A program made the translations under genes and the position numbers. A DNA stretch of 50,385 nucleotides from Stentor coeruleus (Eukaryota > Ciliophora > Heterotrichea > Heterotrichida > Stentoridae): assembly GCA_001970955.1 (NCBI GenBank), contig MPUH01000494.1, forward strand, positions 1 to 50,385, given 5' to 3'. The notes under the pieces were generated by a model. It searched no databases. It was not told where the DNA came from and worked only from the letters and a program-made list of their open reading frames with translations. Of the stretch, positions 27,825 through 38,540 are shown one piece after another. Numbering within the stretch: position 1 is the stretch's first letter; each line of letters starts with the position of its first letter.

Positions 27825-29513
27825 ATGGAAGATAATGAAGTTATTGAAAAGTTTATTGGAATTTATCTTTTACTCTTATTTGCAGCAGATAGTATAGTAT
27901 TACCTATATAGATTATGTGGCCTTTAAGTTATTATATAGTTGAAGACTACATCCAGGTTGAAAATTCATATATAGGTTTATATATCGGTTTGATTTTATT
28001 TTCACATTCTCTTGGAAAACTTTTGAGCTACAGACTGATTTCTATAGCTTCATCAACCTATTCATCAAAGTGGATTTTATTACTTTTATCATTTGGCTCA
28101 GCAATTACACTTATAACTATTGGGATTTTCCCTTCTTATATCGGAGTTTTATCTAGTCGATTTATAAGCGGGGTCTGTTCAAATGCACAGTTAATATGTA
28201 GAAAATTCATACAAAGGATTATTTTTATTCAAAAAGGAGACTGGGCTGCTCAATCAAGAAAAGCTCTTTGGGCTCATAAAATTGGTGGAATTATTGGAGT
28301 CTTTATATCTTGTTTTTTAATTTCTCCTAAAGACTATCTTCCAAAAGATTCTAAATTTGTCCAGAATCGGTACCTTTTGTGTATGTTGATTATGTTTTTA
28401 TTAGAAATTTCTGGGATTTTACTAATTTTTTCAATTGATATGGAAGGATTGCAACCTACTCCTATAAAAAAATATGTAGAACTCCCTGAAAATAATGGGG
28501 GAAAAGAAGCTAAAGAACAAAAAGAGGATGGAAATGGGCCGGTTGAGAAAACTTTAGAAGAAATTAGCCCTGAACAAAAAGAAAAATTTGATTTTAAGAA
28601 GTTTGTACAATCTGGGTCGATATGTAATGAGTTTATGCATTCAGAAGAATCGATTAGTATGAATGAAGTTAAGTATTATAGTCCTAGGCAAATTGATAAT
28701 AAGCCTGAATTGTTACGAAAACCTATGAGTGCAAGGCCAAAATTTTCAGACCCTAAATCATCACAGAGTTCGAGCAGAGAAATCCAAGATAAAGCTCAAA
28801 ATGAATTTGGTTTCAAAAGAATACACATTTCTTTTATAGAAGAAGATGTTGAGAGCATCCAAGAAGCTAAAATAGATAAACCAAAAGAAGAAGATAAGAT
28901 ACAACCACCTGTTGAACTAGTTCAGACTTTACAATTTTCACTTATTTATCGTGTTTTTTTGAGTTTTTTTCTAGCTTATTCTATTGAGCCTTTACCATTT
29001 TACTTTATCTTCGACAATTATACAAGTAATCCATATGCTCTTGGTACAGTCCTATTGTTATCAATGCTTTTTTCAACTATTTTCAAATTGAAAATTATGG
29101 ATTTACTTTGTAATAAGGTAAATTATGGGTCACTTATTGTGTATTTTTTGGTTTTACTAATAATTTTCATGTGTCTAATACCAATAATAAGCTACTTTAG
29201 AGGATATTTGGTTATACTAGGGATTATTGGATGTTTAATAATGTGTTGTGGGGAGATTTTAAGTCCTGCAGGATGTGTGATGGTGTCAGATTCTGTACCT
29301 GTAGCTCTTAGGGAAATTACTATAAAAAAAAATGATTTTTATTGTATTATTAGTAGAAGTGTTGCTGTATTTTTAGCTCCATTTATGCTATCATTATTAG
29401 GAGTATCGTTTCATTTCTGGACTATAGCTTTGGGATTATGTATTTTGGCTTATCAAAGCAAGAAAATCAATATGTATTTTCATTTCATGTCTGTTGCCCC
29501 TTATAAGCTGTAA
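27825..29513 (+). CDS. Major facilitator superfamily transporter
   Basis: Exons 27825-27896 and 27912-29513 give 557 residues. The added first exon (MEDNEVIEKFIGIYLLLLFA) completes TM1 and restores the MFS start 'lD..ii.PL..Y' as DSIIMWPLSYYIVEDY. The N-half has about six TM segments (residues ~10-28, 45-65, 75-95, 100-120, 140-160, 175-195). A polar ~135-residue central loop (~205-340) follows, then another group of hydrophobic segments. The loop-2 motif is SHSLGKLLSYRL, weaker than canonical GxLaDrxGrk. The overall plan recalls ZIFL/TetA-type drug or metal-organic antiporters; the substrate cannot be told. The central loop is longer than in most MFS proteins and rich in E, K, S and P. Confidence 0.85.
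27897..27911 (+). other. 15-nt intron in the MFS gene
   Basis: Sequence GTATTACCTATATAG, phase 0, A at -6. It ends in an in-frame TAG that otherwise truncates the first exon. Splicing joins FAADSI to IMWPLSYY. Confidence 0.88.
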
Positions 29514-29680
29514 TTATTAAATACCTTAGGTTTAAAATAAATTTATTTATTTCTTTAAGAAAAGTATCTTTGAGTTTTTGATTCAATATTTCTAAACTTC
29601 AATTTTATATCTCTAATTTACTTATCGATTATTCTTAATAATATTGATTTTTTAGATTTTCCCGTCTATTCATAATTTAA

Positions 29681-30517
29681 ATGTCTGATTTAGTTGATAT
29701 AAACCGCTTGCAATTCCAGAAAATATTTGAGGCACATCAACAGAAAGGAAGTTTAACATATACAGACTCTTTAAAAATATGTAGTTCTCTTAAGATCTTT
29801 CCTGATCTTTTAGCATCTCAAGAAATACGAAAAACTTTTTTAACGATTTCTAATAATGAGAGCGGTGTAGAAATACTCAATTTTTTACAGTTCGAATCAT
29901 TTATGAAAATCTTAGCAAAATTAGCATTCAAGCACTGTAAGAAAATTTCAGATGATTATGGTCTTTTGATAACGCATATAAAAGAATATTCACAGAAAAG
30001 ATATGGTGCAGTACTTGAAATCCAAATGCCCAAAGGCCGAAGCATCTCTAACTCAAATGTGAATCAATTAAAAAACACTTTATCAACACCAAAAAATAAA
30101 GTTAAAGCCAGTTTCTTCAAGCCTCCATCAGAAAAAACCTTAAACAGAACTTTAACCAGTAAAAAACCTCCTACAAAGCCTGCAGTTCCAAAAGTTTTCA
30201 ACATTATAAACCTCATATCCTCAGATCTCAATTCTTTAAAATCTCATATAAAAACTATCAAAACCTCAGCTTTAACTGAAAGAAAAGCAGGTCACACAAG
30301 CACCTGTAGCACTTCACCATCTCCAAACAAAGCTAACCTCCTCTCCCGCATAAATAAAACTTTTTCTGACTTCCAAATCTCTTACAATAAAATCGACACT
30401 TCTAAAATCCAAATAAAAAAAATCCTTCAAAAAATCCTCATCAAAAATCACCAAACTAACAACAATTCTCTATTAAAAAGAATGGCTTTTCGTATATGGT
30501 CTTTACATATACTATAA
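29681..30517 (+). CDS. Small protein with N-terminal helical (EF-hand-like) domain
   Basis: 278 residues, ATG 29681 to TAA 30515-30517. The first ~95 residues form an ordered all-helical domain (FQKIFEAHQQKGSLTYTDSL, LKICSSLKIFPDLL, ILNFLQFESFMKILAKLAFK) whose spacing resembles a degenerate EF-hand pair without calcium ligands. Domains like this occur at the N-terminus of many ciliate cytoskeletal proteins. The remainder is basic, K/S/T/P-rich and probably disordered, with short helices near the end. No membrane segments. It lies 167 nt after the MFS gene on the same strand. Family not named with confidence. Confidence 0.65.
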   Translation: MSDLVDINRLQFQKIFEAHQQKGSLTYTDSLKICSSLKIFPDLLASQEIRKTFLTISNNESGVEILNFLQFESFMKILAKLAFKHCKKISDDYGLLITHIKEYSQKRYGAVLEIQMPKGRSISNSNVNQLKNTLSTPKNKVKASFFKPPSEKTLNRTLTSKKPPTKPAVPKVFNIINLISSDLNSLKSHIKTIKTSALTERKAGHTSTCSTSPSPNKANLLSRINKTFSDFQISYNKIDTSKIQIKKILQKILIKNHQTNNNSLLKRMAFRIWSLHIL

Positions 30518-30557
30518 TTAAATAATAAATCTTTCAAAAATAATAAATAATTCAAAA

Positions 30558-31345
30558 GATCATTATAAATTCTGGAATATTTGCTGTTGCTTTGCTACTT
30601 TAGGATATTTATTTAAAATAAACTCTGAGTTTGATAACCCAAAAGCACATATTTTGACACTTTTGTTATGAGTGGATTCAGTGTGGAATGAATAAATCGT
30701 ATCTAATGAAACTTTAGAGTGTTTATGAGATAAAACCTATGCTGAAATTCTAGAAATTATAGACTTCATAGCGTTTAATTGCTATAAGTGGCAAGGAATA
30801 CTACTCCTTCTTCAGATAAATGCATGCATCACAGTATGTTATAAAGAAAGTTTTGAGTTTATGGATGGCAACTCTTATTTAGAATTTCATAGACTTGTAA
30901 GCAATGATAAAAGTATAAACTATGATTTTCAATGAGTACCTTAATGATTATTATATAAATCGAGTATCACCAAAAATCCCTACTGAACTTGGACTTGATG
31001 CTCTTTTAGAAAGTTTGTATAAAGTAGCTGCTAGAAGAAGTCTAACTAGAGAGAATATGTCTAAGGACAAAACTGGTTTACAGAGCTTTGAAATTTTCAT
31101 CCCTATTATATTTTCACAATAAATGGTGTTAGAATCTTTATTAGTCCAGCAGCAAATTTTATTTCTTAATAAATTTTAAGATTATGAGTTTATAAAGTAA
31201 GAGGAAATCTCACATACACTCAACATCAGACAAGGGAAAATCTTTAAACCTTTGCAATTAAAAAAAACTCATGTAGGAAAAGCATAACTCGAATATTTCA
31301 TCAAACAAAAAGTTTTTATAAATTATTATAAATCATGTGATAATA
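30558..31345 (+). pseudogene. Decayed gene with in-frame stops and one frameshift, unknown family
   Basis: One plus frame from 30558 to 30935 reads as protein (KFWNICCCFATLGYLFKINS; LEIIDFIAFNCYKWQGILLL; SFEFMDGNSYLEFHRLVSND) but is broken by TGA, TAA, TGA and a final TGA. It then continues after a +1 shift from about 30922 (NEYLNDYYINRVSPKIPTEL; DALLESLYKVAARRSLTREN) to TAA 31120-31122. Beyond that the same frame stays coding-like with three more TAA codons to ~31345. No 15-16-nt introns remove the stops. I do not recognise the family. The 66-codon ORF at 30922-31122 is treated as part of this relic, not as a gene. Confidence 0.45.
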
Positions 31346-31426
31346 AAAAATAACTTTGAAAGTTTCTAATAAAAGTTTTTTCAATAGAAAAGATTTGGTT
31401 ATTTATGTTCTTTTTGATAATTGTAT

Positions 31427-34099
31427 ATGGAAATCGTTAGAAAAGTTAAAGATTCTGAAGGGTCTAGTAATGACTCGCCAGCAAGTGATTATTTAAGGGA
31501 GCATGTTAGAAGTTTATCACATAGGGTTAAAGGCTTAGAACAGTATAAGGTGTTATGTGAACAGAGGATAAAAGAACTGTTCCCAAATCATCCTTTTCCT
31601 GTTAAAGAAGAGCATTTAGGATTAGTTAGTTCAGTGTTGGGAGAACTTCAGCAAGCTAAACAGAAAATATCGAAGCTGGAGACTCATATTGAATACAAAT
31701 CACTAAGTATTGGGGATATTTCAGATATCCGCGACCCAGCATCCCTTTCTTCAAAGTACAACGACTTAATAAAAGAAAAAATCTCTCTAGAAGAAAGCTT
31801 AAGAAATGAAATGCTTATCTGTGAAGAGCAACGAACCTATATCGAAATGCTCAAACAGGCTCTTGAAGATCGATCAAGCGACTCTAAAGCTCAGATTTCA
31901 TCATCAAGAAAAAACCGGGATTTAACTCCAACAAAAGTTCACCCAAAAGATCTTCAAAGAGACTTTGCTAACTTAAAAGTCACATCTTTAGACCAAGCTA
32001 GTCAAATTGAAAAATATCAAAAAACCTTACAACAAAAAGAAAAGGAAATCGAAGAAATGAGAATTGATAAAGATACTTTGGAAGGGCATTTAAAACAAGC
32101 TGCTGAATCATTGCAAGCTGTAGAAGAGGATCTTAATCGATTAGAAGAAGAAAAAAGCTCATTATTGGATTATATTGATGAACATTCACAGAAAGAACAG
32201 GAAATGGAGAAAGAGGCAAATGAACTTAGTAGGCTGTTTGAGGAAATGAAGTCTAATTATGAAGGGATGACGAAAAGATATGAGGAGGAAAATAGAAGCA
32301 GGGGAGAATTAGAGAAAAATGTTCAGAGCCTTCACCAAGAACTTAATAAGTCTGCTATGACAATAAAAGAAATCACTCAAGCTTCGTCATTGTTGAGGAG
32401 CAAAATAGAAGAAAAAGATTCATTTATAAAAAAACTTAAGGAAGAAAAGTACAATGTGGCTATTAAAAACGAAAGCCTTCTTGCTAATGTTACAACTTTA
32501 AGCCAAACTTTGAAAGAAACTCAGCAAGAGCATGAATCCTCTCAATCTAATATCCAAAGTTTGAATAATGATTTAGAAAACAAGAACGAAGAAATTTTCC
32601 AGCTTAAGTCTGAGTTAGCAGTTATCAAACAAGAGGCTGAAAAACTTAAAGAAAAAATCAGAAATCTCGATAAAGAAAAAAAAACTGAAATAGCAATAAA
32701 AGTGGAGATAGAAAAAGCTCATGCTGAAGATAAAAAACTTCTTAATGACAACAAAACCAAAATTATGGTCCTTGAACAAAACCTCCGGACTTATGAAAAT
32801 GAACTCTCAGAAAAAACAAATACCGAAAAAACTCAAAAACTCGAAATTAACAAGTTTTGTCAAGTGCAAAAAGATTTCATAACCCTAAAATCTGAATATT
32901 CTGAACTACAACAAAAAGAAAAAAATCTTACAGAAACCATAGAAGACCTAAGGCAAAAAAACAACGACCTTTCCAGTGAAATAGATCGTTTATATCTTGA
33001 AAATGAAAAATACTCAAGAGAAGTACAAGAAAAGTCTCAGGAAATTGAAATGGCGTATAATAAATCAGCTCAAATTAATGAAAAATGTTTACATCTTCAA
33101 GAAGAAAACAGGATATTATCCCGTGTTATTGATGAAGAAAAAAATAATTCACTAAGATTTAAAGATATGATTTTAACAGACAAGGACAAAATGGACAGAG
33201 AAATCAGAGATTATAAAGAAGAACTGGTTGAAACAAGGGAAAGTTTAGAAAGAAAAGTCCGAGAATGTGAAGGACAAATAGTAAAAGTTGAAAGGGCAGC
33301 AAAAAACGAGATCAACATTTACAAACAAGAATTAAGTTCAAAAGATCTAATGCAGAAAAACTTTGAAGTAACTATAAATTCATTAAAAGAAGAAATTTGT
33401 ATGTACCAAAAAGCTATCGAACAAAAAGATCTTCAAACTTTTTACATACAAAACGATATCACAAGTTTACTCTCACAAATTTCAGAAGCTTTTTCTACCA
33501 ACTCCTTAAATGAAAATGTAAAATCTTTATACCCCACTGAATTTAAGCAATATATATACAGTGTTCTTTCATCAACTCCTTCATTTTCTCTTGAAAACAT
33601 ACAGAAATACGTAGATAATTCTGTAGAACTTATAAGGTTTTTATCTGAAATAATTTTTGACTTAAAAGATGAAGTTAATGCTAAAAACAAAGAATTAGGA
33701 ATGTGCTTATCAAGAGTTGAAGGGATGATTTCTGAAGCAGATGGATATAAACAACAAATAAAAAACATGAATTTAGAAATATCAGTCCTAAGTACACAAG
33801 GGCTTAAAGATATGCAAGATAAGTCAAAGTATTATCAACAGATATCAGTATTAAAATCAGAGCTTGAAAATGTTATACAAGAAAATCATGGGCTTAAAAC
33901 AACTATAAAAAACTGCGGTTATGATTTTGCGGATATTAAAAATAAGCCTGATATGTCATATAGCTCTTTAAGGACACAAGAGAGCTGTAATAAGTTTAGA
34001 GATACGCAGAAAAGCTATAATTATAGTCAGATATACTCAAGAACACCAATTAAGAACTATAATGAAAGTCCACCAAAACGCGAAAGATCTTTATACTGA
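31427..34099 (+). CDS. Long coiled-coil protein, centrosome/basal-body type
   Basis: The start is taken as ATG 31427; the frame opens six bases earlier on a TTG, which is not a likely start. 890 residues ending at TGA. A conserved-looking N-terminal block (residues ~20-70: REHVRSLSHRVKGLEQYKVL, CEQRIKELFPNHPFPVKEEH) precedes a continuous E/K/Q-rich coiled coil from ~75 to ~830. A short non-coiled gap near 690-730 (LYPTEFKQYIYSVLSSTPSF) is the only break. The C-terminal ~50 residues are S/Y/N/R-rich. Such proteins are structural parts of basal bodies, centrosomes or cortical fibres; I cannot assign an orthologue. Composition matches neighbouring genes. Confidence 0.75.
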   Translation: MEIVRKVKDSEGSSNDSPASDYLREHVRSLSHRVKGLEQYKVLCEQRIKELFPNHPFPVKEEHLGLVSSVLGELQQAKQKISKLETHIEYKSLSIGDISDIRDPASLSSKYNDLIKEKISLEESLRNEMLICEEQRTYIEMLKQALEDRSSDSKAQISSSRKNRDLTPTKVHPKDLQRDFANLKVTSLDQASQIEKYQKTLQQKEKEIEEMRIDKDTLEGHLKQAAESLQAVEEDLNRLEEEKSSLLDYIDEHSQKEQEMEKEANELSRLFEEMKSNYEGMTKRYEEENRSRGELEKNVQSLHQELNKSAMTIKEITQASSLLRSKIEEKDSFIKKLKEEKYNVAIKNESLLANVTTLSQTLKETQQEHESSQSNIQSLNNDLENKNEEIFQLKSELAVIKQEAEKLKEKIRNLDKEKKTEIAIKVEIEKAHAEDKKLLNDNKTKIMVLEQNLRTYENELSEKTNTEKTQKLEINKFCQVQKDFITLKSEYSELQQKEKNLTETIEDLRQKNNDLSSEIDRLYLENEKYSREVQEKSQEIEMAYNKSAQINEKCLHLQEENRILSRVIDEEKNNSLRFKDMILTDKDKMDREIRDYKEELVETRESLERKVRECEGQIVKVERAAKNEINIYKQELSSKDLMQKNFEVTINSLKEEICMYQKAIEQKDLQTFYIQNDITSLLSQISEAFSTNSLNENVKSLYPTEFKQYIYSVLSSTPSFSLENIQKYVDNSVELIRFLSEIIFDLKDEVNAKNKELGMCLSRVEGMISEADGYKQQIKNMNLEISVLSTQGLKDMQDKSKYYQQISVLKSELENVIQENHGLKTTIKNCGYDFADIKNKPDMSYSSLRTQESCNKFRDTQKSYNYSQIYSRTPIKNYNESPPKRERSLY

Positions 34100-34180
34100 A
34101 TTTATAGTTAATTTCAGTTTAACCTAAAATATAATAATTATTTTTGAAATGCTTATTGTCGTATAATTAAGTATTGATTT

Positions 34181-35764
34181 TTAGTTATCTGCTTTTCCAC
34201 TGTTAAAAGAATTTGCAAGCCCAGAAAGTTCAGGTAATGCATTGACCATAGTAAACCCATACGGTGGTGGAGGCATACGAGTTTTTTTCTCAATTCTCTC
34301 AATATTCGGCCTATCTCTAGGTTTTTTAATCTTCCCTCCACTTGCTTCCCATAGTTCACTTGGGGTTATAAAAGGGTTATCTTTAGGTTTCTTCAATATA
34401 TCCCCATAAAGTTCCCTCATTTCCTTTGTTGAAGACTTTTTCGGTAATCTTTCAATAACTTTTGGCTCTTTCATCGGTGGGTTCAACCCCCAATTCTTAT
34501 TCTTAAGTATTTCTGCATTAAACTTATCATTAGGCCCAGATTGTTCACTAGCTTCAAAACCAGTACCATATTTAACAACTTTTCCATGCCCAGGCCTAAT
34601 AGGTGACATTGAAATACTCACATTTTTTGTCCCTTGATTATCCCCTTTAAAATCCTCATAATCTGGAATACTTTCAAGGAAGTCTTTTTTGCCTTCATGG
34701 TTTTTATATTCTGAATCTACACTACTATCAATTGAAGACCTTCTTTCTAAAGGTGGGTTTAAGATAACAGTTTGATTCATACTTGAATGGAAAGTTTGGT
34801 TATACTGTTTTCTTGTCATGAATCTAAAATCCACACTTTCTGTTGATCTTTTAGTCCTTTGGCCATCTACAAGTGTAACACCTACACTTAGTCTTATTGA
34901 GTCAAATAATGGTGGCTGGAGAAGGGTCAAATTTTTAACCCAGTCTTGTTCATGTTGAGGAGTAGTTTTTATTCTTTTTGCTGGCTGCATTTCGCTTGTT
35001 GGCTTTTTTTTGACTATAGGTTTTGGTTCTTCTATTACAGGGTCTTGAGAATGATAACGTACAGTTAAGATACCTGCAGGTATTGATTCTGGTTTCATAT
35101 GGTTGACATTTAGGATTTTACCTTTACAATCATAAGTGAAGATTTTGTTCTTCATAAACTCAGTATCTTTGACGATTTTTTTTTCTTTCTGGTCCTCCTC
35201 TTCTTTCATTTTCTTCATCCTTTCATTCTCTTCCCTTTTTTTCTTAATTTCTCTTTCTTTTTTTGTCCTAAGCAACTCTTCTTGGTCATTGTTTTCATTT
35301 GGGATTACAGGGATTGGCTCTGCTGTTATAGACTCTTCTATAGCTTCAGTATCTTTAAAATTTTTGTTTCTAGACGATTTATTTAATCGGCCATAGATTG
35401 ATCTTCGAGATGTATGACTATGAACTGATCTTGCATCAGGCAATGTTGGGTTTTGAAAAGGTTCGATTTTTGGTATCGCATATACTTTTTTTATTGGTAC
35501 TGCTTTTCTAGCCCAAGTGTCTATGTTACTAGGTTTAGGTTCAGGAGCTTCTTCCCAGACTATTGGCTCTCCACTTTCTCTTCTGAAATAAAAAGATTCA
35601 GTTGTTGATGATAAAACTGCTATTGTTGCAGCAACTGAATAGTTTCGTGAACATATTTCAACATAACGATCATATAAAAGTTCTCCACCTTTGTTTATTA
35701 GATCTTCAATTACTTGATACACAGCGAATTCTGCTGAGTAAAAAATTTCTTCGCATTCTTCCAT
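34181..35764 (-). CDS. C2orf81 (DUF4639)-like protein
   Basis: 527 residues. The N-terminus (FAVYQVIEDLINKGGELLYD ... IAVLSSTTESFYFRRE) is a helical segment like that of vertebrate C2orf81, and the following EPIVWEEAPEPKPSNIDTWA-RKAVPI matches the conserved 'W.E..EPeP...D.WA.g.VP' block of that family. Next come an E/K/R-rich helix (~165-205), a proline-rich middle and conserved-looking short motifs (GVTLVDGQRTKRS, DKFNAEILKNKNWGLNPPMK). The end is proline-rich. The role of this family is poorly known; it tracks with ciliated organisms (from memory, not checked). It converges on the coiled-coil gene ending at 34099, with 81 nt between stops. Confidence 0.6.
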   Translation of the reverse strand: MEECEEIFYSAEFAVYQVIEDLINKGGELLYDRYVEICSRNYSVAATIAVLSSTTESFYFRRESGEPIVWEEAPEPKPSNIDTWARKAVPIKKVYAIPKIEPFQNPTLPDARSVHSHTSRRSIYGRLNKSSRNKNFKDTEAIEESITAEPIPVIPNENNDQEELLRTKKEREIKKKREENERMKKMKEEEDQKEKKIVKDTEFMKNKIFTYDCKGKILNVNHMKPESIPAGILTVRYHSQDPVIEEPKPIVKKKPTSEMQPAKRIKTTPQHEQDWVKNLTLLQPPLFDSIRLSVGVTLVDGQRTKRSTESVDFRFMTRKQYNQTFHSSMNQTVILNPPLERRSSIDSSVDSEYKNHEGKKDFLESIPDYEDFKGDNQGTKNVSISMSPIRPGHGKVVKYGTGFEASEQSGPNDKFNAEILKNKNWGLNPPMKEPKVIERLPKKSSTKEMRELYGDILKKPKDNPFITPSELWEASGGKIKKPRDRPNIERIEKKTRMPPPPYGFTMVNALPELSGLANSFNSGKADN

Positions 35765-36829
35765 ATCTTTAAATTATATATATGCATATGAATTTTTAAG
35801 ATGTAAAGGATTTTGATAGGTGAAAATGTCGAAACAAGGGCTTTTTGAGGGGAAATGAAATGGTTTAATATGGATTTTATAATTTGTTTGGTTTTTAGGG
35901 TAGGCGTTGAAATAAGATTATAATTTTATTTTTAATCTTTTTGAAGTTTTTTTTGATTTTATGATGAGTGGTTTGTATATAGTTTATGAAGATAAATTAT
36001 TTATAATTTTGAGAATGCTATGGGTAAATAGGATATATAAAAGTTTAAGGAAAAGTTAGAGATCATAACTTTTTGGGTTAAAGATAATTTTAATATTTTT
36101 TTTAGAAATTGATAACTTCAATATGTAAGATTTGGCTATGGGTTTAATAATTATTTTGTTTTGAAAATTGAAAAATATCTCCTGCAAATTAAAGTGTCCT
36201 CAAATCAATTCTCATATTTATAAAAACCATTTGCACTCAGTGATTGAGATTAATTTTTAGATATATTAAGCTGATTCATCTTAATTTCTAGTCTAGTCAG
36301 TTATTTCTAAAAGTCAAGATTATTTTCTAAAGATTTATTTTTATGCAGTTTATTCCATAAGTAGACATTCAAATATTACCTAATACTAATTACTTTGGTT
36401 CCTGTGGTAATTTTATGCTTAATTCCATTCGATGTCTTCAATTATATTAATTTTTACTCCAGCCATATGATTTAATGTGAAGTGAACATATTTTTTTTAA
36501 TTTTGAGTAGCCTTACTATTCATCTGTATATAATTTATATAAATTTTGTACATTTGCAGGCAGACTCTATTGATATTAAAGTTTTTTAATCAAGTACAGA
36601 AATAAGAAAACTTGTTTTTAATCTGTAAGTTCATGTCTACTATGCAAATTTTTATGCGCTTTTCCCATATAAAAATGATCATTTTCATAAACTAACCCCA
36701 GCCAATAAGTAAAATCACTCTACTTGTTTTAAGTTATTAAAATTTCTCAATACAACTTATAAATTTTCACACAAAGTCATTGGGAAAGGTGTTAAAGTGT
36801 AATAATAAAATGCAAATAAGTATAATAAA
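35765..36829. promoter_or_regulatory. 1.07-kb divergent intergenic region
   Basis: It lies between the 5' ends of the C2orf81-like gene (-) and lipin (+). Next to the minus-strand gene the plus strand is G-rich (35821-35880: 16 G, 3 C); towards lipin the bias reverses. No ORF, RNA gene or repeat was recognised. Confidence 0.35.
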
Positions 36830-38164
36830 ATGAGAAATGTTTATATCGGATTGAAACATACTTTTAATCCATCCAAAAAAGACATTTCAGCTGCTATGGA
36901 TGTTATTGTTATTGAAAATGCTGATGGATCTTTAGGTTCAACACCTTTTTTTATTCATTTTGGTATGTTTCATCTTCTGGATTCAAATAATCAATTAGTT
37001 GATGTATATTGCAACGGGAAACCAACAGGATTAAAAATGATATTGGATGGCAATGGTGTGGCTAAGTTTAAAAGAGAGAATGTTTTAGAGGCTGAGTTAT
37101 TACGTGTTGCAACTATGCCTGTAACTCATCATCAAAATTCATCAAGTCTTGAATGTAGTCCTGAGAAAAAAGAGGGTATGAAGAATCAACTCTCACTTAG
37201 TAATGAAGATAAAAAACTCCTAGAAGAAATAGCTAAAGAGGAAGAAGACAATGAAAGTGATTCCAGTGAAGAAAATAAGCTTTCCTTTAGTTCAAGCGAT
37301 GAAAAAGATGAAAATGAAAATCCAGAAGAGCAAAATCAATCAAAAGCAGAAGACTTAAGCCAAATAGAAGTAGTAAATAAATCAACAGAAGAAGATCAAA
37401 GTCAAAACAGGCATTTTCAAACAACTCCTAGTGAAAGTACTTTAAAACCAACAAGAATTTCATACTTTGCCACCGACCCATCTACTGAATTTGACAGAAT
37501 CCTCATTACAGATGAACTAAAAATGTTAGAACTAAACCCTGGATTAAACATTGCCCATTTTGTTATTAGAAGCAACCCTAAAGTTTATATGCCTTGTAAA
37601 ATCTATTTATGGAAAAGTGATTCAAAAATTATCATATCAGATATTGATGGGACTTTAACCAAATCAGATCTCCTTGGGCATATATTTTATTATCTTGGTA
37701 AAGATTGGACTAGAGGAAGTGCAGTTTATTTTTTCAATTTATTAATGGAAAGAGGTTATCATATTATATATTTAACTGCACGAAGTCTATCACAAATAGA
37801 ATCTACGAGAACATATTTAAATACTATTAAACAGGATGAAAAAAGACTACCTGATGGACCACTTATGATGAACCCTAGTGGAGTACTTAAGGCTCTAGCG
37901 AGTGAACTTGCTAAGAAATCTAAAGAGTTTAAGGAAAAAATACTTAATGAAATCAAATTTTTGTTTCCAGAAGGGTACTTCCCATTCTATTCTGGTATCG
38001 GAAATAGGTCAGGAGATGCTGATGCTTATGCTGCTGTAGGTATTCCTAGAGACCGGATTTTCATTATTAACAAAAAAGGTAAGGAAAAAGGTGATTTTAT
38101 TTCTATTAACAATTTCAAGGATAGTAGATTACCTATTGAAAGTCTTTTCCAAAATTTAAATTAG
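36830..38164 (+). CDS. LPIN: Lipin-type phosphatidate phosphatase
   Basis: 444 residues. Residues 1-90 are the N-LIP domain (SAAMDVIVIENADGSLGSTP, FFIHFGMFHLLDSNNQLVDV). Residues ~255-440 are the C-LIP (LNS2) HAD-like domain with the catalytic DIDGT (Asp271, Asp273, Thr275), DLLGHIFYYLGKDWT, YLTARSLSQ, DGPLMMNPSGVLKA and a closing GIGNRSGDADAYAAVGIP. The enzyme converts phosphatidate to diacylglycerol at the ER/nuclear envelope with magnesium. The two domains are joined by a short acidic Ser/Glu linker (~125-200), so the protein is much smaller than animal lipins (~900 residues) but keeps both essential domains. No nuclear localisation signal is obvious. Symbol given for the family. Confidence 0.94.
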   Translation: MRNVYIGLKHTFNPSKKDISAAMDVIVIENADGSLGSTPFFIHFGMFHLLDSNNQLVDVYCNGKPTGLKMILDGNGVAKFKRENVLEAELLRVATMPVTHHQNSSSLECSPEKKEGMKNQLSLSNEDKKLLEEIAKEEEDNESDSSEENKLSFSSSDEKDENENPEEQNQSKAEDLSQIEVVNKSTEEDQSQNRHFQTTPSESTLKPTRISYFATDPSTEFDRILITDELKMLELNPGLNIAHFVIRSNPKVYMPCKIYLWKSDSKIIISDIDGTLTKSDLLGHIFYYLGKDWTRGSAVYFFNLLMERGYHIIYLTARSLSQIESTRTYLNTIKQDEKRLPDGPLMMNPSGVLKALASELAKKSKEFKEKILNEIKFLFPEGYFPFYSGIGNRSGDADAYAAVGIPRDRIFIINKKGKEKGDFISINNFKDSRLPIESLFQNLN

Positions 38165-38431
38165 TTAATAGTTTTAGAAATGAACTTCAACAATTGACTA
38201 ATATAAATTTTCAAGTAAGTTTTGCCAAATTCATTATAAAAACTTCTAATTAATAATCATTTTTTAAAAATAAAATCTTTCCAGAACCTCCAGGCATTTA
38301 AAATAACTAAATATACAATTTCTATTATAGAAACAGCATTATTTCATAATAATTTTTCTATAAAGTATCAGAAAAAAATAATCTCAAGTTACCCCAACAT
38401 AAAACATTATAAAAAAACATAAGGCAAAAAA

Positions 38432-38503
38432 AGGTTCTACCGAGATTTGAACTCGGGTTACAGGATTCAGAGTCCTATGTGATAACCGCTACACTATAGA
38501 ACC
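38432..38503 (-). tRNA. tRNA-Gln: tRNA-Gln (anticodon CTG)
   Basis: 72 nt read on the minus strand. The acceptor GGTTCTA pairs perfectly with TAGAACC, with discriminator T as in other eukaryotic tRNA-Gln. The anticodon stem TAGGA/TCCTG closes the loop CTCTGAA, giving CTG. The T arm CCGAG/CTCGG closes TTCAAAT (B box GGTTCAAATC-like). No intron. A run of T on the minus strand (38431-38426) ends it. It decodes CAG. No glutamine tRNA with UUA or CUA anticodon is present here, in keeping with TAA and TAG being stops. Confidence 0.96.
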
Positions 38504-38540
38504 GGTACCCTCGATATTTAATATATCTATTAATACCTAT

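Noticed and set aside
1238-31345. Alternative genetic code with TAA/TAG read as Gln, suggested by stops in coding-like intergenic stretches
   Set aside because: Secure genes end cleanly at TAA, TAG and TGA with correct family C-termini, and no in-frame stops occur inside them except at the ends of 15-nt introns.
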